64,000 nucleotides of DNA from Streptomyces sp. CB02261 (GTDB lineage: Bacteria > Actinomycetota > Actinomycetes > Streptomycetales > Streptomycetaceae): NCBI RefSeq assembly GCF_001905665.1, contig NZ_LIVX01000007.1, positions 537,170 through 601,169 on the forward strand, given 5' to 3'. The notes below the pieces were generated by a model. It was not told where the DNA came from. It ran no database searches and worked only from the letters and a program-made list of their open reading frames with translations. Shown in pieces: positions 54,041-62,130 of this stretch. The position numbers and the translations under genes were made by a program. Positions within the stretch are counted from its first letter, which is position 1. Each line of letters starts with the position of its first letter.

Positions 54041-56056
54041 TCACAGCGTGGCCGCGAGCCGGGTGCCCTGGTCGATGGCCCGCTTGGCGTCCAGCTCGGC
54101 GGCGACGTCCGCGCCGCCGATCAGGTGCGCCACCCGGCCCGCCGCCACCAGCTCCTCGTACAGGTCCCGGCGCGGCTCCTGCCCGGCGCAGAGCACGACC
54201 GTGTCGACCGGCAGCAGCTGCGCCTCGCCGCCGATCGTGACGTGCAGGCCCTCGTCGTCGATCCGGTCGTACGACACACCCGCCACCATCGCCACGCCCC
54301 GGTGCTTGAGCTCGGTGCGGTGGATCCATCCCGTGGTCTTGCCGAGCCCCGCGCCGACCTTGGTCTCCTTGCGCTGGAGCAGGTGCACCTGGCGCGGCGG
54401 CGCGGCGCGCTCGGGCGCCCGCAGCCCGCCACGGTTCTCGTACGAGGTGTCCACGCCCCACTGGCGGAAGTACGTCTCGGGGTCCTGGCTCGCGCCCTCC
54501 CCGCCGTCCGTGAGGAACTCCGCGACGTCGAAGCCGATGCCGCCGGCGCCGATGATCGCGACGCGCTCCCCGACGGGCGCGCCGTCCCGCAGCACGTCGA
54601 GGTAGCTGACCACGCTCGGGTGGTCCACGCCCGCGATGGCGGGGGTGCGGGGGGAGACGCCGGTGGCGACGACGACCTCGTCGTAGCCGTCCAGGTCGGT
54701 GGCGGCGACCGGGGTGCCGAGCCGCACGTCGACACCGCGCTCGGCGAGCTGCACGCGGAAGTAGCGCAGCGTCTCGTTGAACTCGTCCTTGCCGGGGACC
54801 CGCTTGGCGACGTTCAGCTGGCCGCCGATCTCGTCGGCGGCGTCGAAGAGGGTCACGGAGTGCCCGCGCTCGGCCGCCGACACCGCGCAGGCGAGGCCGG
54901 CCGGGCCCGCGCCGACCACGGCGATCCGCTTGGCGCGCCGGGTGGGGGAGAGGACCAGTTCGGTCTCGTGGCACGCGCGCGGGTTGACCAGGCAGGAGGT
55001 GATCTTCAGGTTGAAGGTGTGGTCGAGGCAGGCCTGGTTGCAGCCGATGCAGGTGTTGATGGTGTCGGCGCGGCCGGCCGTGGCCTTGGCGACGAAGTCC
55101 GGGTCGGCGAGGAAGGGGCGGGCCAGCGAGACCAGGTCGGCGCGGCCGTCGGCGAGGATCTCCTCCGCGACCTCGGGGGTGTTGATGCGGTTGCTGGTGA
55201 CGAGCGGCACGGAGACCGCGCCCATCAGCTTCTTCGTCACCCAGGTGTAGGCGCCGCGCGGCACGGAGGTGGCGATGGTGGGGATGCGTGCCTCGTGCCA
55301 GCCGATGCCGGTGTTGATGATGGTGGCGCCCGCGGCCTCGATCTCCTTGGCCAGCTGGACGACCTCCTCCAGGGTGGAGCCGCCGGGGACGAGGTCCAGC
55401 ATGGAGAGGCGGTAGACGAGGATGAAGTCCTCGCCCACGCGCTCGCGGATACGGCGGACGATCTCCAGCGGGAAGCGGACGCGGTTCTCGTAGGAGCCGC
55501 CCCACCGGTCGGTGCGCTGGTTGGTGGCGGCGGCGATGAACTCGTTGATGAGGTAGCCCTCGGAGCCCATCACCTCGACGCCGTCGTAGCCGGCCTCCTT
55601 GGCGAGTTCGGCGCAGCGGGCGTAGTCCTCGACCGTCTGCTCGACCTCGGCGTCGGTCAGCTCGTTCGGTACGAAGGGGCTGATGGGGGCCTTGAGGGCG
55701 CTGGGCGCGACGAGGGCGGGGTGGTACGCGTACCGGCCGAAGTGGAGGATCTGCATCGCGATCCGGCCGCCGGCCCCGTGTACGGCGTCGGTGATGAGCC
55801 GGTGCTCGGCGACCTCCTCCGCGGTCGTGAGCTTGGCCCCGCCGTCCCACGGGCGCCCGGCGTCGTTGGGCGCGATGCCGCCGGTGACGATGAGGCCGAC
55901 GCCGCCCCGGGCGCGCTCGGCGTAGAAGGCGGCCATGCGCTCGAAGCCGTGCTCGGTCTCCTCGAGGCCGACGTGCATCGAGCCCATGATCACCCGGTTG
56001 GGCAGGGTGGTGAACCCGAGGTCGAGCGGGCTCAGCAGGTGCGGGTACGGGGTCAT
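54041..56056 (-). CDS. fadH: NADPH-dependent 2,4-dienoyl-CoA reductase family (Old Yellow Enzyme/FMN plus FAD domains)
   Basis: The 671-residue protein begins with a FMN TIM-barrel (HLLSPLDLGFTTLPNRVIMGSMHVGLE, GYDGVEVMGSEGYLINEF, NQRTDRWGGSYENR), has the [4Fe-4S] motif CIGCNQACLDHTFNLKITSC and continues into a FAD/NADPH half (RIAVVGAGPAGLACAVSAAERG, ERVAIIGAGGIGFDVAEFL). This is the complete layout of FadH, which reduces 2,4-dienoyl-CoA in unsaturated fatty-acid breakdown; enone reductases have the same plan. AGGAGG stands 9 bases before ATG 56056. A perfect 22-bp palindrome lies 57 bases before the start. Confidence 0.93.
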   Translation of the reverse strand: MTPYPHLLSPLDLGFTTLPNRVIMGSMHVGLEETEHGFERMAAFYAERARGGVGLIVTGGIAPNDAGRPWDGGAKLTTAEEVAEHRLITDAVHGAGGRIAMQILHFGRYAYHPALVAPSALKAPISPFVPNELTDAEVEQTVEDYARCAELAKEAGYDGVEVMGSEGYLINEFIAAATNQRTDRWGGSYENRVRFPLEIVRRIRERVGEDFILVYRLSMLDLVPGGSTLEEVVQLAKEIEAAGATIINTGIGWHEARIPTIATSVPRGAYTWVTKKLMGAVSVPLVTSNRINTPEVAEEILADGRADLVSLARPFLADPDFVAKATAGRADTINTCIGCNQACLDHTFNLKITSCLVNPRACHETELVLSPTRRAKRIAVVGAGPAGLACAVSAAERGHSVTLFDAADEIGGQLNVAKRVPGKDEFNETLRYFRVQLAERGVDVRLGTPVAATDLDGYDEVVVATGVSPRTPAIAGVDHPSVVSYLDVLRDGAPVGERVAIIGAGGIGFDVAEFLTDGGEGASQDPETYFRQWGVDTSYENRGGLRAPERAAPPRQVHLLQRKETKVGAGLGKTTGWIHRTELKHRGVAMVAGVSYDRIDDEGLHVTIGGEAQLLPVDTVVLCAGQEPRRDLYEELVAAGRVAHLIGGADVAAELDAKRAIDQGTRLAATL

Positions 56057-56112
56057 GGGGGGCGCCTCCTCGCGCAGGATCGTCGACCCCAGTTGTAGGG
56101 GACCCCCACCCC

Positions 56113-56134
56113 CTTCTGCAACTAGTTGCAGAAG
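56113..56134. promoter_or_regulatory. Perfect 22-bp palindrome upstream of fadH
   Basis: The 11-base half CTTCTGCAACT is followed immediately by its exact reverse complement. The element lies 57 bases before the fadH ATG in the promoter region and has the size and symmetry of a dimeric repressor site; PadR, encoded just downstream of fadH, is a candidate, though PadR sites are more often ATGT-N8-ACAT-like. Confidence 0.75.
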
Positions 56135-56252
56135 ACCTGGGACGTGATGTCTACTACTCGGTAGCAAGAGCTGTCGCTGCTCCGCGCGGGGAGAGGCGAG
56201 AGCGGGCGGGCGAGAGGTGAGAGCGCGCGCCCCGGCGCGCGACGGCGCGGCC

Positions 56253-57128
56253 CTACTCGCCGACGACCGGCGACACCGCCCCCATCCACACCTCCAGATC
56301 CTCCGGCGTGCGCGGCTCCGGAGCGTCCGCGGCGAGCAGGCCCCGTGCCCGCAGCAGTCGGGCCACGGCCGTCCCCCAGGGGCGCCGCAGCCGGGCCGCG
56401 TCGAGCAGCGCGTCGTCCGCCAGCAGCTCGGCGACCGGACCCGTGCGCAGACCGGCGGGGGAGAGCACCGCCGCCTCGTCCGCCCAGCGCAGCGCCAGAT
56501 CCACGTCGTGGGTCGCCATGAGGACCGTCGTCCCGGATCCCTGGAGCCGCTGGAGCGCCTCAAGGAGCCGTTCCTGCCCGTGCGGGTCGAGCCCGGCCGT
56601 CGGCTCGTCCATGATCAGCACCCTCGGCCGCATCGCGACGGCACCCGCGATCGCGGCCCGCTTGCGCTGCCCGTACGACAGCAGATGCGTCGGCCGGTCC
56701 GCCAGAGCCACGATGTCCAGCGCTTCGAGGGCCTCCTGGACCCGCAGCCGCACCTCGTCCTCGGGCAGCCCCAGGTTCATCGGACCGAAGGACACGTCCT
56801 GGCCGACCGAGGCGGCGAACAACTGGTCGTCCGGATCCTGCGTCACCAACTGCACGGTGGTCCGGAGCCGGGTCAGCCCCTTGCGGTCGTACGCCACCTC
56901 CTCCCCGTCCAGGAGCAGCGAACCGCTCCCGCAGCGGAGCCCGCCGCTCAGCAGCCGCAGCAGGGTCGTCTTCCCGCTGCCGTTACGGCCCAGCAGTGCG
57001 ACCGCCCGGCCCTGGGTGATCGAGAAGCCGACACCCGACAGGACCGCGGGCCCCTCCTCGTAGGCGAAGCCCGCGTTCACCAGCTCCACCACGGGAGCCG
57101 CGGGAGGCGAAGGCGTCGAAGACGTCAC
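56253..57128 (-). CDS. cbiO: Cobalt ECF transporter ATPase
   Basis: The 291-residue ABC ATPase has Walker A GRNGSGKTT, Q-loop TQDPDDQL, signature LLSYGQRKRAAIAG (LSYGQ, normal for cobalt/nickel ECF transporters) and Walker B VLIMDEPTAGLDPHG. It powers uptake through CbiM, CbiN and CbiQ, encoded upstream. GTG 57128 overlaps the cbiQ stop in a GTGA manner. It is the last gene of the riboswitch-controlled operon. Confidence 0.93.
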   Translation of the reverse strand: MTSSTPSPPAAPVVELVNAGFAYEEGPAVLSGVGFSITQGRAVALLGRNGSGKTTLLRLLSGGLRCGSGSLLLDGEEVAYDRKGLTRLRTTVQLVTQDPDDQLFAASVGQDVSFGPMNLGLPEDEVRLRVQEALEALDIVALADRPTHLLSYGQRKRAAIAGAVAMRPRVLIMDEPTAGLDPHGQERLLEALQRLQGSGTTVLMATHDVDLALRWADEAAVLSPAGLRTGPVAELLADDALLDAARLRRPWGTAVARLLRARGLLAADAPEPRTPEDLEVWMGAVSPVVGE

Positions 57129-57874
57129 GGCAGGAACCTTTCCAGTACGAGGGTGAGGGCGACGAGCCCCACGAGCAGCGCGCCCGAGGCGGCGAGGAAC
57201 CGGCGCGACAGCACGCACCCGGGCACGAGCACCCGCAGCGTCCCGTCGTACCCCCGCCCGGCGAGCCCCGACTGCAGGCGCTGCGCCCGGTCGAAGGCCC
57301 GCACGAAGGTCGTCGCCCCGAGGCCGGCCAGCGAACGCCAGGTCGCGGCCCGGGTGGTGTGCCCGAGCCGGGCCGCCTGGGCCTGCCGGATCCGGGCCAG
57401 CGAGTCGAGCAGCAGGAAGATGATCCGGTACATCACGAGCGCCACGTCCACCACCGGCGCCGGCACCCCCGCCCGGACGAGCCGGGGCAGGACATCGGAG
57501 ACCGGCGTGGTGAACGCGAACAGCAGCACCCCGAGCGACGCCGACCCGGTCCGCAGGAGCAGTTCCACCGCCGCGGCCGGGCCTCCCGGGGAGAGCGCGA
57601 CGAGCCCCCGGGCGCCGCCGACCTCGAAGAGGAGCGGAACGGCGCCCGTGACGCAGAACCCGAGCGGGATGCGGAACGCCCGCCACAGCGCCCGCCCCGG
57701 CACACCGGCCGGACCGAGCAGGACGCCGAGCGTGGCCACGGCCACGAGCACCGCCCCCGGCCACGGGGGCAGACAGACCGCGCACAGGGTCAGACCGAAT
57801 CCGAGCAGCGCCTTCTCGGCGGGGTGGCGGCGGCGCCAGCGACTGCTGTGCGCCGCCGCGTCGATCGGCAGCAT
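57125..57874 (-). CDS. cbiQ: Cobalt ECF transporter transmembrane T-component
   Basis: The 249-residue protein has five or so TM helices and the EcfT/CbiQ coupling motifs (ARIRQAQAARLGH and AQRLQSGLAGRGYDG, the Ala-Arg-Gly helix contacts for the ATPase). It starts at ATG 57874, 6 bases after the cbiN stop, with only weak ribosome-site support, so coupling to cbiN translation is likely. Confidence 0.9.
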   Translation of the reverse strand: MLPIDAAAHSSRWRRRHPAEKALLGFGLTLCAVCLPPWPGAVLVAVATLGVLLGPAGVPGRALWRAFRIPLGFCVTGAVPLLFEVGGARGLVALSPGGPAAAVELLLRTGSASLGVLLFAFTTPVSDVLPRLVRAGVPAPVVDVALVMYRIIFLLLDSLARIRQAQAARLGHTTRAATWRSLAGLGATTFVRAFDRAQRLQSGLAGRGYDGTLRVLVPGCVLSRRFLAASGALLVGLVALTLVLERFLP

Positions 57875-57880
57875 CGGAGG

Positions 57881-58273
57881 CTACGCGTCCCGCCCGCCGT
57901 CGGCGGGACCGCCGCCGTCCTCGACGCCACGCGCCGCGACCTCACCGTCCGCGAGGCCCCCGGCCGCCCCGGCCCGCGCGGCCCCCTGCCTGCGACCTCG
58001 CCGCAGACCGAAGTAGTACGCGAGGACACCGGCACCCAGCGCCGCCTGGAGCGAGAACAGCGCGGACTCGATCTCCCCGGACGGCGGCTCGTACAGGGGC
58101 GTGAACCACGGCTCGTAGTCCGGCTGGAGCTCCGTGATCGCGGTCTCCGCCTCCCCGTCCGCCCCGGTGAACGGTTCCTCCTTGTGGTCCCCGAGCCCCA
58201 GCGCGAGCGGAAGCACCGCCAGCGCGGCGACGACGAGCAGCAGCAGGGTGTTGATCTTCGCGTTCCGGCTCAT
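57881..58273 (-). CDS. cbiN: Cobalt ECF transporter small subunit
   Basis: The 130-residue protein has two TM helices flanking an extracytoplasmic acidic loop (EEPFTGADGEAETAITELQPDYEPWFTPLYEPPSGEIES), characteristic of CbiN, which helps load Co2+ into CbiM. The C-terminal 35 residues are an Ala/Gly/Arg-rich tail after RRGRRQG. ATG 58273 overlaps the cbiM stop by ATGA. Confidence 0.92.
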   Translation of the reverse strand: MSRNAKINTLLLLVVAALAVLPLALGLGDHKEEPFTGADGEAETAITELQPDYEPWFTPLYEPPSGEIESALFSLQAALGAGVLAYYFGLRRGRRQGAARAGAAGGLADGEVAARGVEDGGGPADGGRDA

Positions 58274-58968
58274 CGCGCGGCCGCCTCCTCGCGTCGCTCC
58301 GCCTTGCGCCCCGAGAGGACGCCGAGCCGGATCAGTTCGCCCTTGCTGGACTGCGTCAGGAGCCGCATCACGAGCACGGTCAGCAGACCCTCGCTCACGG
58401 CCAGCGGGATCTGCGTCACGGCGAAGATCCCGCCGAACTTGGCGAGCGCCCCCGCCACCCCGCTGCCCGGGTCCGGGAAGGCGAGCGCCAGCTGCACGCT
58501 GGTCACGCAGTACGTCGACAGGTCGGCGACGAACGCGCCGAAGAAGACGGCCACCATCAGCGGCGCACCGGACCGGCGCAGCAGCCGGTACACGCCGTAG
58601 CCCGCCCAGGGGCCGACGATCGCCATCGAGAAGGCGTTCGCGCCCAGGGTGGTGAGCCCGCCGTGGGCCAGCAGCAGGGCCTGGAAGAGCAGAGTGATCG
58701 TCCCCAGGACCGCCATGATCGGCGGACGGAAGAGGATCGCGCCCAGACCCGTACCGGTCGGATGCGAGCAACTGCCGGTCACGGAAGGGAGTTTGAGTGC
58801 CGAGAGGACGAAGGTGAAGGCGCCTGAGGCGCCGAGCAGAAGGGTGGACTCGGGATTGGACCGTACCTCGCGGGTCAGCGCGCGGACCCCGTGGACGATG
58901 AACGGTGCGGACGCGACGCTCCAGGCGGCCGCGTGCACAGGGGGCAGATACCCCTCGGCTATATGCAT
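58270..58968 (-). CDS. cbiM: Cobalt ECF transporter substrate-binding S-component
   Basis: The 232-residue protein begins with MHIAEGYLPP, in which the first residues (Met-His) form the metal site of CbiM, so ATG 58968 is firmly fixed. LPSVTGSCSHPTGTGLGAILF (the second metal-site His and the GTG loop) and seven TM helices are present. It binds Co2+ for cobalamin synthesis. A B12 riboswitch directly upstream controls cbiMNQO. Confidence 0.96.
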   Translation of the reverse strand: MHIAEGYLPPVHAAAWSVASAPFIVHGVRALTREVRSNPESTLLLGASGAFTFVLSALKLPSVTGSCSHPTGTGLGAILFRPPIMAVLGTITLLFQALLLAHGGLTTLGANAFSMAIVGPWAGYGVYRLLRRSGAPLMVAVFFGAFVADLSTYCVTSVQLALAFPDPGSGVAGALAKFGGIFAVTQIPLAVSEGLLTVLVMRLLTQSSKGELIRLGVLSGRKAERREEAAAR

Positions 58969-59014
58969 GGTTGGGAGACCCTCTCCAGCACCTCGTGGAT
59001 GGACAACGCACCCT

Positions 59015-59190
59015 GGCCGGTCTCCTGGCTGACGGTCATACGTCCGGACTCCGCCTTCCCACACCACGACGGTCTCCCGTCGCGATCCAGTGGCTTCCCC
59101 GAGGGTGTCCCCGCGGGGGTGGAGCCGGACCTCCCGATCACAGTGGCGAGGGCCGCACCGGTACTGCACCGGTTTCCCGTACACCAAGGC
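59015..59190 (-). ncRNA. Cobalamin (B12) riboswitch upstream of cbiM
   Basis: On the minus strand the RNA contains the B12 box AGCCAGGAGACCGGCC (59030-59015), the core GCCACTGTGATC (59147-59136) and the 5' stem region GTACGGGAAACCGGTGC, in the order of the adenosylcobalamin aptamer. The box lies 47 bases before the cbiM ATG. It should shut the cobalt transporter when cobalamin is plentiful, by hiding the ribosome site or by a terminator, which cannot be decided by eye. Confidence 0.93.
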
Positions 59191-59196
59191 CCTGTG

Positions 59197-59226
59197 ACAC
59201 TAGTGCGTTGACCAGGTACATCACAA
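59197..59226 (-). promoter_or_regulatory. Promoter of the riboswitch/cbiMNQO transcript
   Basis: On the minus strand TTGTGA (59226-59221) is followed after 18 bases by TAGTGT (59202-59197), a good Streptomyces HrdB-like pair. It lies just before the start of the aptamer and after the dhaM stop. Confidence 0.65.
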
Positions 59227-59268
59227 CACGGTCGCCACCCGGTGCGGCGTGTCGCTCACTCCACGCAG

Positions 59269-59709
59269 TCACTCCTTGCGGTAGGCGTACGCCTCCGATG
59301 CCGCCGCGGCCACCGCGTCGAGGTCCGCGCCGGCGCTCGCCGTGACCAGTGCGGCGACCGCGCCCTCGACGAACGGCGCGTCCACCAGACGGCTGCCCTC
59401 GGGCAGCTCGTCGCCCTCGGCGAGCAGCGCCTTCACCGTCAGCACCGCGCTCCCTAGGTCGACCAGGATCGCCACGCCGGCGCCCCGGTCCGCGGCCTTC
59501 GCCGCCTCGCAGATCAGTTCGGAACTCGTCCCGAGGTCACCGCCCGGGGTCCCCCCTGCGGGGACGACCTGTGCCAGGTCGCCACCCCCGGACAGGCCCC
59601 GGGCCAGCTCGGCCACGGCGGTCGCGACGGCGGCACTGTGCGACACGAGCACGATGCCGACGGGCCCGGAACCACCGCCCGCGACCGCGCCCCCGTCCGC
59701 GCCGCTCAT
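59269..59709 (-). CDS. dhaM: PTS-dependent dihydroxyacetone kinase, phosphotransferase subunit
   Basis: The 146-residue protein is an EIIA-mannose-like domain with IVLVSHSAAVATAVAELA, where H24 would be phosphorylated by HPr, and AILVDLGSAVLTVKALL. It lacks the HPr and EI domains fused in E. coli DhaM, as in other Gram-positives. It passes phosphate to ADP bound on DhaL. ATG 59709 overlaps the dhaL stop by ATGA. Confidence 0.92.
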   Translation of the reverse strand: MSGADGGAVAGGGSGPVGIVLVSHSAAVATAVAELARGLSGGGDLAQVVPAGGTPGGDLGTSSELICEAAKAADRGAGVAILVDLGSAVLTVKALLAEGDELPEGSRLVDAPFVEGAVAALVTASAGADLDAVAAAASEAYAYRKE

Positions 59710-60326
59710 GCCGCCCCCTCCGCACGCGCGGTGTCGTCGAGCGCGGCGAACAGCAGCGCGGACGAGGTCGCCCCCGGATCCTGGTGCCCCACCGACCGCT
59801 CGCCCAGATAGCTGGCCCTGCCCTTGCGCGCCCGCAGCGGTACGGTCGCGACGGCGCCCCCCTCGGCGGCGGCGCGGCCCGCCCCGAACGACTCCCGCAG
59901 ACCCTCCACGGCCGGAACGAGCGCGTCCAGCATCGTCTTGTCGCCCACCTGCGCACCGCCCAGCTGGGAGACGGCCGTCACACCCGCGCCGAGCGCCTCC
60001 GCCAGCCGCGCCCGGGAGACCCGCTCGTCGTCGCCGAGCGTCTTGCCGGTACGCCGCAGCAGCGTGCCGTACAGCGGTCCCGACGCGCCGCCCACGGTGG
60101 AGATCAACTGCCGCCCGGCGGCCGTCAGCACCGCGCCCGGAGTCGCCGGCGGCTCCTTGGCCAGGGTCTCGGTGACGGCGGCGAAGCCCCGCTTCAGGTT
60201 GGCGCCGTGGTCGGCGTCGCCGATGGCCGAGTCGAGCTCGGTGAGCCGGTCCGCCTCACGGTCGACGGCCCCGGCCACCGCCGCCAGCCAGCGGACCAGG
60301 AAGTCCGCGCCGAAGGTCTCCGTCAT
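59706..60326 (-). CDS. dhaL: Dihydroxyacetone kinase ADP-binding subunit
   Basis: The 206-residue protein has the Mg-ADP motif ELDSAIGDADHGANLKRGF and the later SQLGGAQVGDKTMLDALVPAVEGL and RASYLGERSVGHQDPGATS, complete for DhaL. Phosphate from DhaM is handed to dihydroxyacetone bound on DhaK. GAGAGGGG precedes ATG 60326; the next gene upstream is dhaK after a 26-base gap. Confidence 0.95.
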   Translation of the reverse strand: MTETFGADFLVRWLAAVAGAVDREADRLTELDSAIGDADHGANLKRGFAAVTETLAKEPPATPGAVLTAAGRQLISTVGGASGPLYGTLLRRTGKTLGDDERVSRARLAEALGAGVTAVSQLGGAQVGDKTMLDALVPAVEGLRESFGAGRAAAEGGAVATVPLRARKGRASYLGERSVGHQDPGATSSALLFAALDDTARAEGAA

Positions 60327-60352
60327 GCCGGTCCCCTCTCCCATCCCTCGAC

Positions 60353-61345
60353 TCACCGGCCCCAGCGCAGCGCGGGCGTCTGCACGGGCGCGTCCCACAG
60401 GCGGAGGAGCTCCTCGTCCACCTCGCACAGGGTCACCGAGCAGCCGGCCATGTCGAGCGAGGTCACGTAGTTCCCGACGAGGGTACGGGCCACCGGCACG
60501 CGTCGCTCGCCGAGCACGCGCTGCACCTCGGCGTTGAAGCCGTACAGCTCGAGGAGCGGGGTCGCGCCCATGCCGTTGACCAGCGCGATCACCGGTCCGG
60601 ACGGGCGGAGGTCCTCGACGACGGCGTCGACGGCGAAGTCCGCGATCTCCCGCGACGTCATCATGGGCCGCCGCTCACGGCCGGGCTCACCGTGGATGCC
60701 GATGCCCAACTCCAGCTCACCCGCCGGGAGATCGAAGGTGGGGCTGCCCTTGGCGGGGGTGGTGCACGCGCTCAGGGCCACGCCGAAGGACCGCGAGCGC
60801 GCGTTGACCCGGCGGGCGATCGCCTCCACCCGCTTCAGCGGGGCACCCTCCTCGGCGGCCGCGCCCGCGATCTTCTCGACGAAGAGCGTGCCGCCGGTAC
60901 CGCGACGGCCCGCCGTGTACAGACTGTCCGTGACGGCGACGTCGTCGTCGACGAGGACCTTGGCGACCTGGATGCCCTCGTCCTCGGCGAGTTCCGCCGC
61001 CATCTCGAAGTTCAGGACGTCGCCGGTGTAGTTCTTGACGACGAACAGCACCCCGGCGCCGCTGTCGACGGCCGCCGCGGCCCGCACCATCTGATCGGGC
61101 ACCGGGGAGGTGAACACCTCCCCGGGACAGGCGGCCGCCAGCATCCCGGGTCCCACGAACCCCCCGTGCAACGGCTCGTGCCCGGATCCGCCACCGGACA
61201 CCAGCGCGACCTTCCCCGCGACGGGCGCGTCCCGCCGCAGCACGACCCGCCGTTCCACATCGACGGTGAGCTCGGGATGAGCGGCCGCCATCCCCCGCAA
61301 CGCGTCGGCGACGACGGTCTCGGGGACGTTGATGAGCATCCTCAT
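60353..61345 (-). CDS. dhaK: Dihydroxyacetone kinase substrate-binding subunit
   Basis: The 330-residue protein has ALVSGGGSGHEPLHGGFVG, VKNYTGDVLNFEMAAEL and LGIGIHGEPG with H218, the histidine that forms a hemiaminal with dihydroxyacetone. It phosphorylates dihydroxyacetone to DHAP with DhaL and DhaM. AGGAGG stands 6 bases before ATG 61345. It is the first gene of dhaKLM; the upstream gap holds a 10-bp inverted repeat that could be the operator. Confidence 0.96.
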   Translation of the reverse strand: MRMLINVPETVVADALRGMAAAHPELTVDVERRVVLRRDAPVAGKVALVSGGGSGHEPLHGGFVGPGMLAAACPGEVFTSPVPDQMVRAAAAVDSGAGVLFVVKNYTGDVLNFEMAAELAEDEGIQVAKVLVDDDVAVTDSLYTAGRRGTGGTLFVEKIAGAAAEEGAPLKRVEAIARRVNARSRSFGVALSACTTPAKGSPTFDLPAGELELGIGIHGEPGRERRPMMTSREIADFAVDAVVEDLRPSGPVIALVNGMGATPLLELYGFNAEVQRVLGERRVPVARTLVGNYVTSLDMAGCSVTLCEVDEELLRLWDAPVQTPALRWGR

Positions 61346-61474
61346 GGGTACCTCCTGGTGCGATGGGCAGGCAGGTCGCTGAGCGGTCGTCGCAGGTCAG
61401 AGCGTGTGAGGCTGTTGGTTGATCTTGGCGCTTCGTGGCGGCTCGGGGGCGGCTGCGTGCGGTGCTGATGCTGA

Positions 61475-61503
61475 CGTGATGCGCTTTGCGAATGCGCATC
61501 ACG
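61475..61503. promoter_or_regulatory. Perfect inverted repeat upstream of dhaK
   Basis: CGTGATGCGC (61475-61484) and GCGCATCACG (61494-61503) are exact reverse complements around TTTGCGAAT. An AT-rich GATAAT (61514-61509, minus strand) next to it could serve as a -10. It lies 130 bases before the dhaK ATG and is the best operator candidate for the dha operon; the rest of the 275-base gap is unassigned. Confidence 0.6.
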
Positions 61504-61569
61504 GCGCAATTATCGACGCAATGTCGCGAGCGCGCAGTAGTGCGTCGCCGGTCGGATCCGGACGATTGA

Positions 61570-62052
61570 TCAAGATCCACTTTCGATCGGTGCAGCTGCT
61601 CCGGCGCCGCGGCCAACAAGATGGTGTACCACCCGGCCACGGCGCTGCACCCGTCGTTGTCCAGCAGCAACAGGGACATCCGGTCGTGTGACGAGTACTC
61701 GTTCAACGCCACCTACGAGTCGGCGGGCATGCCCACGACGGAGGACGGGCTGAACCCGAAGCCGGTGTCGGACGCACTGCAGGGACGCGAGTGCGTGCAG
61801 ACCTACGAGACCAAGCTGCCCGACGGCACGTTCCGGCTCTACGACGACGAGCGGTTCGCCGCGCCGACCTGGCAGGAGACCTGCGGCCGGTCGTCGATGT
61901 CGGTCAACGTCAACTCGCAGTCGATGGCCCGCTTCGGATCGTTCGCGTCCACGTTCCGGATGCTCGACAAGGACACGTACTGGGTGGACATCGCCGGGTT
62001 CGACAAGTGCGACCCGCTCGCCGATGTGATCAAGTGCGCTCAGACCCCGTGA
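61570..62052 (+). pseudogene. 5'-truncated NucA/NucB-type nuclease domain remnant
   Basis: The frame opens right after an in-frame stop (TGA 61567) and has no ribosome site; the first ATG (61621) lies inside the domain. IRSCDEYSFNATYESAGMP resembles the catalytic DEY/F motif of NucA/NucB DNases found at the C-termini of polymorphic toxins, and CGRSSMSVNVNSQSMARFGSF...FRMLDKDTYWVDIAGF fits the following region. The N-terminal toxin body is missing, so it is a leftover module, with a convergent SUKH immunity-like gene 78 bases beyond its stop. Nuclease assignment is by pattern only. Confidence 0.6.
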
Positions 62053-62075
62053 CCCCGGGACGCCCCGCGTGAAGA

Positions 62076-62110
62076 CAGCCCCCGCACCCGTGATCCGGGT
62101 TCGGGGGCTG
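62076..62110. terminator. Hairpin terminator between nuclease remnant and SUKH gene
   Basis: CAGCCCCCG (62076-62084) pairs with CGGGGGCTG (62102-62110), and ACCCG (62086-62090) pairs with CGGGT (62096-62100), giving a 14-bp stem with one mismatch and a 5-base loop. It serves both convergent genes. Confidence 0.85.
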
Positions 62111-62130
62111 CCTCGCGGACAGGGTCCTGG

